64,000 nt of DNA from JARRON01 sp037383845 (GCA_037383845.1 JARRON010000003.1:35089-99088); one strand, 5' to 3'; shown: positions 1 to 8,627, numbered from the stretch's first letter. Notes: generated by a model from the sequence alone, not told the origin. A program made the numbers and translations.

Positions 1-881
1 AGTTCTTCTTCCCGGGAGACATCCACGGCCTCCGTGTCTCCCCGGGGCCGGGTGCCGGCGATGGGACGCAGGGAGGCCTCGCGGCCGTGGAGCTTCACCA
101 GCGCCTCCGGCGACGAACCGGCCACGGACAGCTCGCCCATCTCCAGGAAATACATGTAGGGCGAGGGATTCAGCAGCCGCAACGCCCGGTAGGCCTCGAA
201 CGGCGCGATGTCCGTTCGACCGGAGAACCGCACAGACAGCACGAGCTGGAAGACGTCGCCTGCGGTGATGTTGCCCTTGGCCTTCGCCACCGCGTCGGTG
301 AATTCCGTCTCGCTCATGCTGGCCCCGGCGGGCCCGACGCTGCCGGGGCGCCGGAAGGGGATACCCCCGGCCAGTGCGCGGATAACCTCGCGGCGGAGGG
401 CCGCGCGCTCCGATTGCGGGCCGGCATGCAGCAGCGCCGCACGGCGGGTGAGGTGATCAAAAACGAGCATGGACTCGGGGGCGATCCAGGCGCCGTCCAC
501 CGCCCCGGCGGGCCTGGGAGCACTGGCCGGGACGTTTTCGAAGTTGCGCACGATGTCGTAGGCGGCGACGCCCACCAGCCCTCCCTCGAAGGGCAATCCT
601 GCGTCAGGGGCCAGCGTGGGCGAGGCCTGCAGGGCTTCCCTGAGCCCGTCCAGGAGGGTGGAACGGCGGCCGTCCAGCGCTACGCGGCGGTCTCCGAAAA
701 CCAGGCTCTCCCGGTCGGCTCGGACGGTGAGGGCATCACCGAAACCGATGAAAGAGTACCGGCCCAGCCGCTCGCCCCCTTCCGCGCTCTCGAGCAGGAA
801 GCGGGTGCCGAAAGGCGCCAGCTTCATGTACGCCGAGACCGGCGTGTCGAGATCGGCGGGGATGTCGAAGACAGATTGCAT
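1..881 (-). CDS. trpE: Anthranilate synthase component I, N-terminal part (runs off left edge)
   Basis: TrpE makes anthranilate from chorismate with TrpG, the first step of tryptophan synthesis in the cytoplasm. About 293 residues are visible; the C-terminal half lies beyond base 1. The LLES motif at residues 29-32 is the feedback tryptophan-binding signature, followed by GRYSFIG. Further on are GDVFQLVLSVRF, LNPSPYMYFLE, AGSSPE and PIAGTRPRG, typical of TrpE; the FQLVLS segment argues against PabB, which usually has FQVNL. The ATG at 881 follows a strong GAGGAGGA ribosome site at 885-892. The gene is preceded by a tryptophan-rich leader peptide and hairpins, so attenuation-type control is likely. 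Confidence 0.93.
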   Translation of the reverse strand, partial: MQSVFDIPADLDTPVSAYMKLAPFGTRFLLESAEGGERLGRYSFIGFGDALTVRADRESLVFGDRRVALDGRRSTLLDGLREALQASPTLAPDAGLPFEGGLVGVAAYDIVRNFENVPASAPRPAGAVDGAWIAPESMLVFDHLTRRAALLHAGPQSERAALRREVIRALAGGIPFRRPGSVGPAGASMSETEFTDAVAKAKGNITAGDVFQLVLSVRFSGRTDIAPFEAYRALRLLNPSPYMYFLEMGELSVAGSSPEALVKLHGREASLRPIAGTRPRGDTEAVDVSREEE

Positions 882-884
882 CAG

Positions 885-1007
885 TCCTCCTCTGGATCCG
901 GACCGGCCGGGGGAGGAGGCCGCGGGCGACCCACCCCCGAGCCCGGAGATGGGTCCTTTCAGGGTGAGCCGCGTCAGGCAGACACGCGCACCCGGACCCC
1001 CTCCGGG
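885..1007 (-). promoter_or_regulatory. trp leader RNA: competing hairpins and ribosome-site sequestering stem
   Basis: On the minus strand four segments can form alternative pairs. Segment 1 (CCCGGA, 1007-1002) pairs with segment 2 (TCCGGG inside 999-991). Segment 2 (GGGTCC) can instead pair with segment 3 (GGACCC, 956-951). Segment 3 (GACCCA) can pair with segment 4 (TGGGTC, 933-928), with an inner CTCC/GGGG extension. No U-tract follows segment 4. A separate CCTCCTC tract (919-913) is exactly complementary to GAGGAGG of the trpE ribosome site (892-886). This is seen by eye; no folding was computed. By analogy with enteric trp attenuators, ribosome stalling at the Trp codons would choose between states. 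The output may be translational rather than termination. Confidence 0.6.
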
Positions 1008-1057
1008 ATACCGGGCCACCACCAGTGGCTGCGCGTGAAGGCTTCGTGACTGCTCAT
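974..1057 (-). CDS. trpL: trp operon leader peptide with three consecutive Trp codons
   Basis: A 27-codon reading frame starts at ATG 1057 and ends with TGA at 976-974, about 90 bases before trpE. Residues 12-14 are Trp-Trp-Trp (TGG TGG TGG at 1024-1016), preceded by SH and followed by PGIPEG. Runs of codons for the pathway's end product are the hallmark of attenuator leader peptides; enteric TrpL has two. The frame begins only about 12 bases after the -10 of a good promoter and has no clear ribosome site, so it may be translated from a nearly leaderless transcript. Segments 1 and 2 of the hairpin system lie within the last third of the frame, as attenuation requires. Confidence 0.8.
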   Translation of the reverse strand: MSSHEAFTRSHWWWPGIPEGVRVRVSA

Positions 1058-1068
1058 GGATTGGCCGG

Positions 1069-1096
1069 ATGTTACCCCGCCGCCGGCAACGGTCAA
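1069..1096 (-). promoter_or_regulatory. Sigma-70-type promoter for the trp leader/trpE
   Basis: TTGACC (1096-1091) and TAACAT (1074-1069) are separated by 16 bases on the minus strand, and transcription would begin within a few bases of the leader peptide ATG at 1057. The TGA inside the -35 hexamer is also the stop codon of the upstream permease gene. I saw no TrpR-like operator. Confidence 0.6.
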
Positions 1097-2955
1097 CCCC
1101 CGGGGAGGGCCCAGGGCACGCCGTAGCGGAGCACCAGGGCGGCGGAGACCGCCAGCCACACCAGGAGGGTCAGCGGCAGGCCCACCCGCAGGAAATCCAT
1201 CGTCGTGTATCCGCCGGCCGAGAGGACCATCAGGTTGGGACGGGAACCCAGCGCCGTGGCGAAGCTCAGGTTCGCCCCGAACAGCACGGCCAGCACGAAG
1301 GCCTCTACCGACACCCCGAGCCCGCGGGCGACTGCCGCGGCAATGGGTACGGAGAGGACGGCCACCGCGACGTTGGGCGCCAGCGTCCCCGCTACCGCAA
1401 CGCCCAGGACCACCAGCGCCAGGGTGAAGGCCGCCGGCAGCGGACTTGCCACGTACAGGAACAGGTTGGCCACGAAGTCGTCCACGCCGGTGATCACGCA
1501 GGCCTGGGCCAGCGCAAGGGTGGCCACGATGATCAGCACCACCGGCGCCGACAGGGCGCCCGCCACGTCCCGCCAGCCGATGCAGCCGGTGGCAACCACG
1601 CAGGCGGCGGCCACCGCCGCGGCCACGGAAACCTGGACAGTCCCGGTGCCTACTGCCAGGACGATCCCGGCCATGCACGCCATGGCCAGCGGCGCCCGGG
1701 AGGTCCGCGGCAGGTCCACCCGGCCATCCAGGACCAGGATGGCCCCCGTCGTGCGCAGTTCCTGCAGCCGGGCCGGCGGGCCCTGGACCAGGATGACGTC
1801 TCCGGCCTGCAGGATGACGTCCTCGAAATCCCCGGTAACCTCCGCGGATCCTCCGGGAGCGGACCGGTGCACACCGAGGGGAATCAGGCCGTAGCGCTGC
1901 CGAAACCGGGTCGTCGACAGCGTGCGGCCGTGCAGGGGCGAGTCGGGCGCCACGACCACTTCCGCCAGCTGCTGGTCCGGGCCGGCGGCCTCCTCGTCCA
2001 GGGTCTCGTCTCCGGAGAAACCGTGCAGCTTCATTCCGAGCAGCCGCTCGAACTCCTTCAGGTTTTCCCGGGTGTCCGCCACCAGCAGGCGGTCCCCGGG
2101 CTGCAGGGACAGGGACGGCAGCTTGGCCACGTAGAGGCCGTCGCCGCGCTGAACGCGGCTGACGATCATGCGCTTGGCGGTGCGCTCCCGGAGCTCCGCC
2201 AGCGTGCGGCCATTGGCCCAGCTGTCCTCCGAGACGAAGAACATGGCCTTGAAGATCCGCGGGGCGGCGTTCTTCAGCGGCGCATCCCGATCCGGCAGCA
2301 GCCTCGGCGCCACCAGCCACAAGAAGAGCATGCCCACGGCGGCACCCACGGCGGCTGGCTCGATGAAGTGGAACAGGCCGAAGGGCGGCAGGCCGAGCTG
2401 CTCGGCCTCGTTGACCACCAGCAGGTTGGCGGAAGTGCCGATGGTGGTGGACATGCCGCCGATGAGGGCAGCGAAGCAGACGGGCATGAGTACCCGGGCC
2501 GCGGGAAAGCGCTCGCGAATGGACGTCGCGATGAGCACCGGCAGAAACGCCAGCACCGTGAGCGTGTTGCTGACGAAGGCCGACAGGGCCATGCAGACCG
2601 CCAGGGTCACCAGCAGGGCTACCCGTGGCGGCCCCCTCCAGGCCCCGGCGACGAGGCTGGTGATGGGCTGAAGCGCCCCGGTGGCCTCCAGGGCCCGGGC
2701 CACCACGAGCAGCGCGGCGATGGTGATCAAGGCCTCGTTGCCGAAGCCGGCGAGCAGGTCCACCGGATCCACGGGACCGGCGGCGCCGACGTAGGGAAAG
2801 AAGTGAAATCCCACGAGTAGCAGCAGCAGAACCAGGAAGCTGGAACTCTCCACGGGAATATTCGGCCGGGTGAAGGCGAACAGCCCGAACAGCACCAGGC
2901 CGAGAACGGCCAGGCCGTGGGTATCCGGCAGCGACAGGGTCGCGGTGAGCTCCAT
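1093..2955 (-). CDS. SLC13-family anion permease with two TrkA-C (RCK_C) domains
   Basis: A 620-residue inner-membrane protein. An N-terminal block of hydrophobic helices (about residues 10-215) contains FVSNTLTVLAFLPV and GTSANLLV, the Asn-Thr type signatures of divalent-anion/Na+ symporters. Two cytoplasmic TrkA-C modules follow: about 230-310 (RMIVSRVQRGDGLYVAKLP, LQPGDRLLVADT) and 320-405 (PDSPLHGRTL, DVILQAGDVILVQG). A second membrane block with SRPNLMVLSAGGY closes the protein. This layout is that of bacterial SLC13/CitMHS-like permeases often called sulfate or dicarboxylate transporters; the substrate cannot be read from sequence. It lies 5' of trpE on the same strand, but trpE has its own promoter, so the functional link is probably only positional. 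Confidence 0.85.
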   Translation of the reverse strand: MELTATLSLPDTHGLAVLGLVLFGLFAFTRPNIPVESSSFLVLLLLLVGFHFFPYVGAAGPVDPVDLLAGFGNEALITIAALLVVARALEATGALQPITSLVAGAWRGPPRVALLVTLAVCMALSAFVSNTLTVLAFLPVLIATSIRERFPAARVLMPVCFAALIGGMSTTIGTSANLLVVNEAEQLGLPPFGLFHFIEPAAVGAAVGMLFLWLVAPRLLPDRDAPLKNAAPRIFKAMFFVSEDSWANGRTLAELRERTAKRMIVSRVQRGDGLYVAKLPSLSLQPGDRLLVADTRENLKEFERLLGMKLHGFSGDETLDEEAAGPDQQLAEVVVAPDSPLHGRTLSTTRFRQRYGLIPLGVHRSAPGGSAEVTGDFEDVILQAGDVILVQGPPARLQELRTTGAILVLDGRVDLPRTSRAPLAMACMAGIVLAVGTGTVQVSVAAAVAAACVVATGCIGWRDVAGALSAPVVLIIVATLALAQACVITGVDDFVANLFLYVASPLPAAFTLALVVLGVAVAGTLAPNVAVAVLSVPIAAAVARGLGVSVEAFVLAVLFGANLSFATALGSRPNLMVLSAGGYTTMDFLRVGLPLTLLVWLAVSAALVLRYGVPWALPGG

Positions 2956-3023
2956 GCAGTCTCGGGCGGCCGTTTGCGGCGCCCGGGTATATCACGCCCG
3001 TTCGCGCCACCGCAACGCGCCCC

Positions 3024-4172
3024 CTACTCCGCCTGCGCTACGGCCCACGCGTAGCGCAGCACCTCGCCGTAAGCCACCTCCATCGTCTCCTCCGGCCGCC
3101 GCCAGGCCACGGAATCCGCCCATTCCAGGGCCGAGAGCAGGCCGAGGCCCTCCCGGCCCAGGGACGGGTCCGCCAGGCTCCAGGGGGACAGGCAGACCAG
3201 GTGGGAATGCCGGGCGCCGTGCCGGAGCACGGCCCGTTCGAGGACGCCGGTGTCCGCTACTTCCAGCCCGCCGGGGACGGGGAACGGCTCAACCCCGCCT
3301 CCGGCCCCGAGGCGGCGCGCCAGGGCCACAGACGCCGCCCGGGCGCCCGCGCGGAAGGCCGCCAGCCGCGCCGACAGCCACTTCAGCGCGCCGAAGTCCG
3401 ACGGCGAAAAGCCGCTCCTGGCCACCGCTCTTCCGACGCCGGTCAGGTGCAGCGCAAGCCGCCGGGGACCGTTGCCCGGCCCGAGCCGGGCGTCCGCATC
3501 GGCGACCTGCTCCGCGGCCAGCCGGGCGAGCTCGGCGGGCGCACCCCCTGTCTTCTCGAGCAGCCGACCGAAATCCAGGTCTACGCGAAGGCGCCGTGGC
3601 GCCTCCGGGACAAGTTCCGCCAGGCCGGGGGTGGGCCCGGCCCAGCCCCGCCGGGCGGCTACCGGGGCAAGACCGCTCCCGGCCACCCCGGGCACCAGGC
3701 TTACCGCCGGAGCCACGGCCGCCAGGGCCAGAAGACGTCCCCACCAGCGGCGCGCGTCCGTGCTGTTTCCGTCGTGCAGGGCGATGCTCCGCCGTCGCTG
3801 CACGGCCTCCAGGGCCGTCGCCGGCAGCATCAGCATGAGCGAGTCCGGACCCGGGCACGCGGCCGCTGCCTCCAGGGCGAGTTCCTCCGGTTGCCGGAAG
3901 GCCGCAGGCAGCGCCAGCGCCGAAGGCCTGGGCCTCACGCCGTCCCGGCCGGCACGCTCCATGAACGCGGCCAGCGCCTCGACCAGCGCAGGGGCCTCCG
4001 TGCGAACCCCCCGGAGCGGCTTCACCATCAGGGTCACGAGACAGCCGGCGGCTTCCGCCTCGACCCAGCCGGAAATCGCCGAATCCCGCCCGACACCGTC
4101 CTGGTCAACCTGCAGGATCACCACCCGGGAGACCGGCGCGGCGCCCGGCGCCATCCTTGCTGCAACAGCCAT
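3024..4172 (-). CDS. Protein of unknown function, 382 residues
   Basis: I do not recognise this family. I start it at ATG 4172 because AAGGAG sits seven bases upstream; the frame stays open much further upstream, but there it is antisense to yajQ. The protein is rich in Ala, Arg and Leu, with no convincing signal peptide. One hydrophobic stretch lies near residue 140 (LLALAAVAPAVSLVPGVAGSG). Recognisable segments are VVILQVDQDGVGR near the N-terminus, LRVDLDFGRLLEKTGG mid-protein, and a C-terminal part with HSHLVCLSPWSLADP and EVLRYAWAVAQAE. It ends 68 bases before the SLC13 permease start and may be co-transcribed with it. Codon use looks like its neighbours. Confidence 0.6.
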   Translation of the reverse strand: MAVAARMAPGAAPVSRVVILQVDQDGVGRDSAISGWVEAEAAGCLVTLMVKPLRGVRTEAPALVEALAAFMERAGRDGVRPRPSALALPAAFRQPEELALEAAAACPGPDSLMLMLPATALEAVQRRRSIALHDGNSTDARRWWGRLLALAAVAPAVSLVPGVAGSGLAPVAARRGWAGPTPGLAELVPEAPRRLRVDLDFGRLLEKTGGAPAELARLAAEQVADADARLGPGNGPRRLALHLTGVGRAVARSGFSPSDFGALKWLSARLAAFRAGARAASVALARRLGAGGGVEPFPVPGGLEVADTGVLERAVLRHGARHSHLVCLSPWSLADPSLGREGLGLLSALEWADSVAWRRPEETMEVAYGEVLRYAWAVAQAE

Positions 4173-4358
4173 CCCTGGCTCCTTCCCTTCCCTGGCGCGG
4201 CCTTGCCACCGCAGCTGCAGTTTCGCCCGAGCAGGACTCGGCCGGCAGCGTGCAATCTCTGTCAAAAGGCGCTGAAACGGGCCACCTCCTGTCATCTGCG
4301 CCTTGCAGCCGCGCCGCGGCCCACCCATCATGAGGGCACATACGGGGAGAACCACGCA

Positions 4359-4685
4359 GTGAAGATTCGAGAACTGCTGGCTCGGTGGGAAGCCGCCCAG
4401 GCTCCGCAGAACACCGCCGAAACCTACGAGATGCGGCTGGACGCCGAGGATGCCGCCAAGCTTCATGCCCTTGCGGAGATGTATCCGGGCGTAAGCGTCG
4501 AGGACATCCTGCAGGACCTGCTGACTGCCGCCCTGGACGAACTGGAAGCCGTCATGCCGTACCAGGCCGGGCCGAAGGTCATCGCCGAGGATGACCACGG
4601 GGACCCGGTCTACGAGGACGCGGGGCCGACACCCCGCTTCATAGAGCTGACCCGCAAGCACAAGGCCCGCCTCGCGCCGGACTAG
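4359..4685 (+). CDS. Small pilin-assembly-type protein (108 aa)
   Basis: A soluble 108-residue protein starting at GTG 4359 behind a purine-rich GGGGAGA. The N-terminus reads KIRELLARWEA, followed by a helical segment MRLDAEDAAKLHALAEMYPG and VEDILQDLLTAALDELEAVMPY. This pattern resembles a small gammaproteobacterial family that databases label pilin assembly protein; the helical centre is also reminiscent of ribbon-helix-helix proteins. That name rests on remembered similarity, not on a demonstrated function. An acidic stretch (EDDHGDPVYEDAG) precedes a basic C-terminus. It lies 30 bases upstream of yajQ in the same direction, so the two are probably co-transcribed. Confidence 0.7.
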   Translation: MKIRELLARWEAAQAPQNTAETYEMRLDAEDAAKLHALAEMYPGVSVEDILQDLLTAALDELEAVMPYQAGPKVIAEDDHGDPVYEDAGPTPRFIELTRKHKARLAPD

Positions 4686-4715
4686 AGGCGCCCAGAAGAA
4701 AGGACCCGAGTCGCC

Positions 4716-5198
4716 ATGCCTTCTTTCGACGTCGTATCCGAACTCGACGGCCACGAGGTGGCCAATGCCGTTGACCAGGCCAACCGCGAGGTGGACAACC
4801 GATTTGACTTCAAGGGCACCGGGGCGAAGTTCGAGCTGCAGGATCTCGTCGTCAGCCTGGAAGCCCAGGCGGACTTCCAGCTGAAGCAGATGGCCGACAT
4901 CCTCACGCAGAAGCTGGCCCGCCGGGGCATCGACGTCAGCTGCATGGACGCCCAGGAGCCGGAAATCTCTCTCAACAAGGCGCGCCAGAAGGTCGTGCTG
5001 AAGCACGGCATCGACTCGGACACGGCCAGGAAGATTGCGCGCATGGCCAAGGAATCCAAACTCAAGGTGCAGGCGGCGATCCAGGGAGACCAGGTCAGGG
5101 TGACGGGCAAGAAACGGGATGACCTCCAGTCGGTGATCCAGATGCTCAAGTCAGCCGAGCTGGGCGTACCCCTCCAGTTCAAGAATTTCCGGGACTAG
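4716..5198 (+). CDS. yajQ: YajQ-family nucleotide-binding protein
   Basis: A cytoplasmic 160-residue protein of the UPF0234/YajQ family, at normal family length. It begins PSFDVVSELDGHEVANAVDQA and contains the diagnostic NREVDNRFDFKGTGAKFEL, then FQLKQMADIL, the central ISLNKARQKVVLKHGIDSD, and the end KLKVQAAIQGDQVRVTGKKRDDLQ. Family members bind nucleotides, and in some bacteria they bind cyclic di-GMP and modulate transcription factors; which role applies here cannot be told. It is followed five bases later by the GST gene and then ppc, so 4359-8627 may be one transcription unit. Confidence 0.95.
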   Translation: MPSFDVVSELDGHEVANAVDQANREVDNRFDFKGTGAKFELQDLVVSLEAQADFQLKQMADILTQKLARRGIDVSCMDAQEPEISLNKARQKVVLKHGIDSDTARKIARMAKESKLKVQAAIQGDQVRVTGKKRDDLQSVIQMLKSAELGVPLQFKNFRD

Positions 5199-5203
5199 GC
5201 CCC

Positions 5204-5896
5204 GTGACCGGAGCCGCGGGGAATCCCGCCATCGAGCTTTACACCGCACCCACGCCCAACGGCCGCAAGATTTCCATCGCCCTGGAAGAGATGGACATCC
5301 CGTACCAGGTCCACCACGTCAGGCTTTCCGCCGGCGACCAGCGCAGGCCCGAGTTCCTGGCCATCAGCCCCAACGGCCGGATCCCCGCCATTGTGGACCG
5401 GGATGCGGGAGACCTGGCGCTGTTCGAGTCCGGCGCAATCCTGGTCTGGCTTGCCGAGAAGTCGGGCCGTTTACTCGGCGGGGACCAACGGAACCGTTCA
5501 GTCTGCCTGCAGTGGCTGTTCTGGCAGACGGGAGGCCTGGGCCCGATGATGGGCCAGGCGAACGTGTTCTATCGGTACGCCGAGGAAAAGATCCCGTACG
5601 CCATCAACCGCTACCAGCGCGAGGTGCGCAGGCTTTTCGAAGTGATGGATCGCCGGCTCGCCCGGTCCGAATTCCTCGCCGGGGCGTATTCCATCGCCGA
5701 CATCGCCTGTTTCCCGTGGGTTGTCTCCCACGACTGGTCCGGGGTGTCCGTGGAGGGCCTGGAGAACCTTCAGCGATGGTCGGCCGCCATCTCCCGGCGG
5801 CCGGCAGTGAAACGGGGCATGGACGTGCCCAGGCCCTGGAACCCGCAGCCCAACGCCGAGCGCTTCGTCTCCGAGGCGCGCAAGATCCTGGTCTAG
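5204..5896 (+). CDS. Glutathione S-transferase, YfcG/Nu class-like
   Basis: A 230-residue two-domain GST. The thioredoxin-like N-terminal domain carries LYTAPTPNGRKISIALEEM, in which TPNG is the Nu-class (YfcG, YghU) replacement for the usual catalytic Tyr/Ser/Cys region. SPNGRIPAIVD and the glutathione gamma-glutamyl contact ESGAILVWLAEK follow. The helical C-terminal domain has QTGGLGPMMGQANVFYRYAEEKIPYAINRY and a late FLAGAYSIADIACFPWV, the GST motif II with its capping Asp. E. coli YfcG acts as a glutathione-dependent disulfide-bond reductase, the best guess here. The start is GTG 5204, five bases after yajQ; a weak ribosome site suggests coupling to yajQ translation. Confidence 0.88.
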   Translation: MTGAAGNPAIELYTAPTPNGRKISIALEEMDIPYQVHHVRLSAGDQRRPEFLAISPNGRIPAIVDRDAGDLALFESGAILVWLAEKSGRLLGGDQRNRSVCLQWLFWQTGGLGPMMGQANVFYRYAEEKIPYAINRYQREVRRLFEVMDRRLARSEFLAGAYSIADIACFPWVVSHDWSGVSVEGLENLQRWSAAISRRPAVKRGMDVPRPWNPQPNAERFVSEARKILV

Positions 5897-5906
5897 CCGG
5901 TCCCGC

Positions 5907-8627
5907 ATGGCCCTGGAACCCGTCGTTTTCGAGAAGAAGGACGCCGCCCTGCGGGACGACGTGCGGGAGCTCGGCGCCATCGTCGGCCACGTCATCGCCG
6001 AACAGTGCGGCGAGGCGGTATTCGAGGCGGTGGAATCCATACGCCGCACCGCCATCATGCAGCGCGAGACCGGGCAGCGCGGCAATCTCACGCCCCAGCT
6101 GGCGGAGCTCGGCACCCCGGACGCAATGGACGTGATCCGCGGCTTCTCGGCGTACTTCCAGGTCGTCAACATCGCCGAGAAGGTGCATCGGATCCGGCGG
6201 CGACGGGAGTGGCTCCAGTCACCTCATCCCGAGCGGCCGGACAGCCTGGAGTCGGCGATGCGGCTCCTGGCCCGGCGCCACCCGGACCCGGACGCCGCGC
6301 GGGCGTTCCTGGACGCCCTCTCGGTGGAGCCGGTATTCACCGCGCATCCCACCGAGCCCACCCGGCGCACGATCCTGCTGAAGCAGCAGACCATCGCCCG
6401 TCGGCTGGTGGAGCGCATGAACGCGACGCTCACCCCCCACGAACAGTCTGCGCTTCTCGCAAACATCCGGGCCCAGGTCACCGAGGCCTGGCAGACCGAG
6501 GAGCATCCCAGCACGAAGATCACCGTCGCCGACGAGATGGAGCACGTGCTGTTCTTCCTCGGCGACGTCATCTACCGGGTCATCCCGGCGGTCTACGACC
6601 AGCTGGAGACCGCCATGCAGGAAGCCTGGCGGGAAGAGCACGGGGATCGGATCGCACCGCCCCGGCCGTCGCCCATCTTCCGCTTCGCCAGCTGGGTCGG
6701 CGGGGACATGGACGGCAACCCCAACGTGGGCCCGACCACCATCCGGGACACCCTGGCCATGCACCGCCGCACGGCGCTGCAGCTCTATCGGGCCGAGCTC
6801 AGGGAAGTCTCCCGAGAGCTGTCCCAGTCTCCTACCCGGATCGGCATCTCCGCCGAGGTCATGCAGCGGGTCGCGGAATACTCAGATGCCTTCCGGGAAG
6901 GCATCGACCGGGTGCCGCCGCGTCATCGGGACATGCCTTACCGCATGCTGTGCGCCCTGATCAGCCGGCGGCTGGCGGCGACTGAGGCCGGCGGGCCCTA
7001 TGGTTACGCCAACGCCGAGGAGTTTATAGATGATCTCCGGCTCATCGCCGCGAGCCTGCTGGCGAACAAGGGGGCAAACGCCGGCCTGTTCGCCGTCAAC
7101 CGGCTGCTGTGGCGGGCCGAGACCTTCCGCTTCCACCTGGCCACCCTGGACCTGCGGCAGGACTCCGAAGTGCATCGCCGGGTCATCGGCCATTGCCTGG
7201 GCGACCCGGAATGGATGGAGCGGCCGCGACCGGAGCGGACCCGCCGCCTCCAGGCGCTGCTGGACGAGACAGCAGATCCACCCGAGGTAAGCGACGCCGA
7301 GAGCCAGCGGACGCTGGAGGTTTTCCGGGCTGCCGGCGACTGCCAGCGCCGCTACGGGCTCCGGGCCATCGGGCCCTACATCATTTCCATGGCCCAGGGA
7401 GCGGACGACGTGCTGTCGGTGCTGCTTCTGGCCCGCTGGGCCGGCCTTTGCGACGAGGCCGGGACCGTACCCCTGGACGTAGCACCGCTTTTCGAAACCG
7501 TGGACGACCTGGTGGAGGGCCCGGCGGTGCTGGCCGAACTCCTGGACGACCCGGTGTACCGGCGCCACCTGAACAGTCGCGACAGACGCCAGATGGTCAT
7601 GATCGGCTACTCGGACTCGAACAAGGATTCCGGGATCGCTGCCGCCCGATGGGCCCTGCAGCAGGCCCAGGAGCAGCTGGTCGCGGTGGCGGAACAGCGG
7701 CGCCTGGACCTGACCCTGTTCCACGGCCGGGGCGGGACCATCAGCCGCGGCGGCGGGAAAACCCACACGGCGGTCCTGGCCGCACCCCGGGGAGCGGTGC
7801 GGGGCCGGCTGCGGGTGACCGAGCAGGGCGAGATCATTAACGCCAAGTACGGTCTGAGGGGCATCGCCATCCGGACCTTCGAGCAGGCCGCGAGCTCCGT
7901 CGCCACCGCCACCCTGCTCGACGGGGGCGAGGCGCCGCCGCGGGAATGGCGGGAAGTGATGGACCTGGTCGCCGAGGAGAGCCGCCGGGCCTACCGGGCC
8001 CTGGTGCATGAGGACCCGGACTTCTACGGGTATTTCCGGCAGGCCACGCCCATCGACGTCATCGAGCGCATGAACATCGGTTCCCGGCCGCCGTCCCGCC
8101 GGAAGATGCAGGGGATCCGCGACCTCCGCGCCATCCCGTGGGTCTTTGCCTGGACCCAGACGCGGGCCATCCTGCCGGGCTGGTACGGGGTCGGTGCGGG
8201 GCTCTCTGCGGCCATGGACCGCTTCGGCGAAGACACCCTGAAGGAAATGTTCCGCAGCTGGGCTTTTGTCCAGGCCATGGTGCAGGACCTGGAAATGGTG
8301 CTGGCCAAGTGCGACATGCCCATCGCCGCTCGCTACGCGGAACTGGCCGACGACGGGCTCCAGCGATATCACGGCATGATCACCGCGGAATTCGACCGCA
8401 TGGTGGAGCTGCTGCTGACGTGTACCGGGGAAGAGGAGCTCCTGGCCAATGATCCGACGCTTCGACGGACGGTCCGGCTCCGGAACCCCTACGTAGATCC
8501 CATGAGCCTGCTCCAGGTGGACCTCCTGCGTCGCTGGCGGGAGGGCGACAGACGGGACGAGGAGCTGTTCCGGGCCCTGCTGTTGTCCGTCAACGGCATC
8601 GCCCACGGGCTGCAGAATACGGGCTAG
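5907..8627 (+). CDS. ppc: Phosphoenolpyruvate carboxylase
   Basis: Ppc carboxylates PEP to oxaloacetate, replenishing the TCA cycle. The 906-residue length is normal for bacterial enzymes (E. coli 883). The catalytic His lies in VFTAHPTEPTRR (His147). Other signatures are WVGGDMDGNPNVG, FHLATLDLRQDS, MIGYSDSNKDSGI and the glycine-rich loop FHGRGGTISRGGGKTH, where most homologues have VGRGGGP. The protein ends with GLQNTG, equivalent to the invariant C-terminal QNTG. The start ATG 5907 is ten bases after the GST stop. Confidence 0.97.
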   Translation: MALEPVVFEKKDAALRDDVRELGAIVGHVIAEQCGEAVFEAVESIRRTAIMQRETGQRGNLTPQLAELGTPDAMDVIRGFSAYFQVVNIAEKVHRIRRRREWLQSPHPERPDSLESAMRLLARRHPDPDAARAFLDALSVEPVFTAHPTEPTRRTILLKQQTIARRLVERMNATLTPHEQSALLANIRAQVTEAWQTEEHPSTKITVADEMEHVLFFLGDVIYRVIPAVYDQLETAMQEAWREEHGDRIAPPRPSPIFRFASWVGGDMDGNPNVGPTTIRDTLAMHRRTALQLYRAELREVSRELSQSPTRIGISAEVMQRVAEYSDAFREGIDRVPPRHRDMPYRMLCALISRRLAATEAGGPYGYANAEEFIDDLRLIAASLLANKGANAGLFAVNRLLWRAETFRFHLATLDLRQDSEVHRRVIGHCLGDPEWMERPRPERTRRLQALLDETADPPEVSDAESQRTLEVFRAAGDCQRRYGLRAIGPYIISMAQGADDVLSVLLLARWAGLCDEAGTVPLDVAPLFETVDDLVEGPAVLAELLDDPVYRRHLNSRDRRQMVMIGYSDSNKDSGIAAARWALQQAQEQLVAVAEQRRLDLTLFHGRGGTISRGGGKTHTAVLAAPRGAVRGRLRVTEQGEIINAKYGLRGIAIRTFEQAASSVATATLLDGGEAPPREWREVMDLVAEESRRAYRALVHEDPDFYGYFRQATPIDVIERMNIGSRPPSRRKMQGIRDLRAIPWVFAWTQTRAILPGWYGVGAGLSAAMDRFGEDTLKEMFRSWAFVQAMVQDLEMVLAKCDMPIAARYAELADDGLQRYHGMITAEFDRMVELLLTCTGEEELLANDPTLRRTVRLRNPYVDPMSLLQVDLLRRWREGDRRDEELFRALLLSVNGIAHGLQNTG

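Noticed and set aside
974..3010. A 678-codon minus-strand open frame across the SLC13 gene
   Set aside because: It is the shifted frame of the permease gene: high GC leaves it open, composition is Arg/Gly/Pro-rich, and only its last 28 codons (the trp leader) have independent support.
4260..4265. TTGACA on the minus strand before the unknown protein at 3024-4172
   Set aside because: A consensus -35, but I found no acceptable -10 at 16-18 bases and no sigma-54 pattern either.
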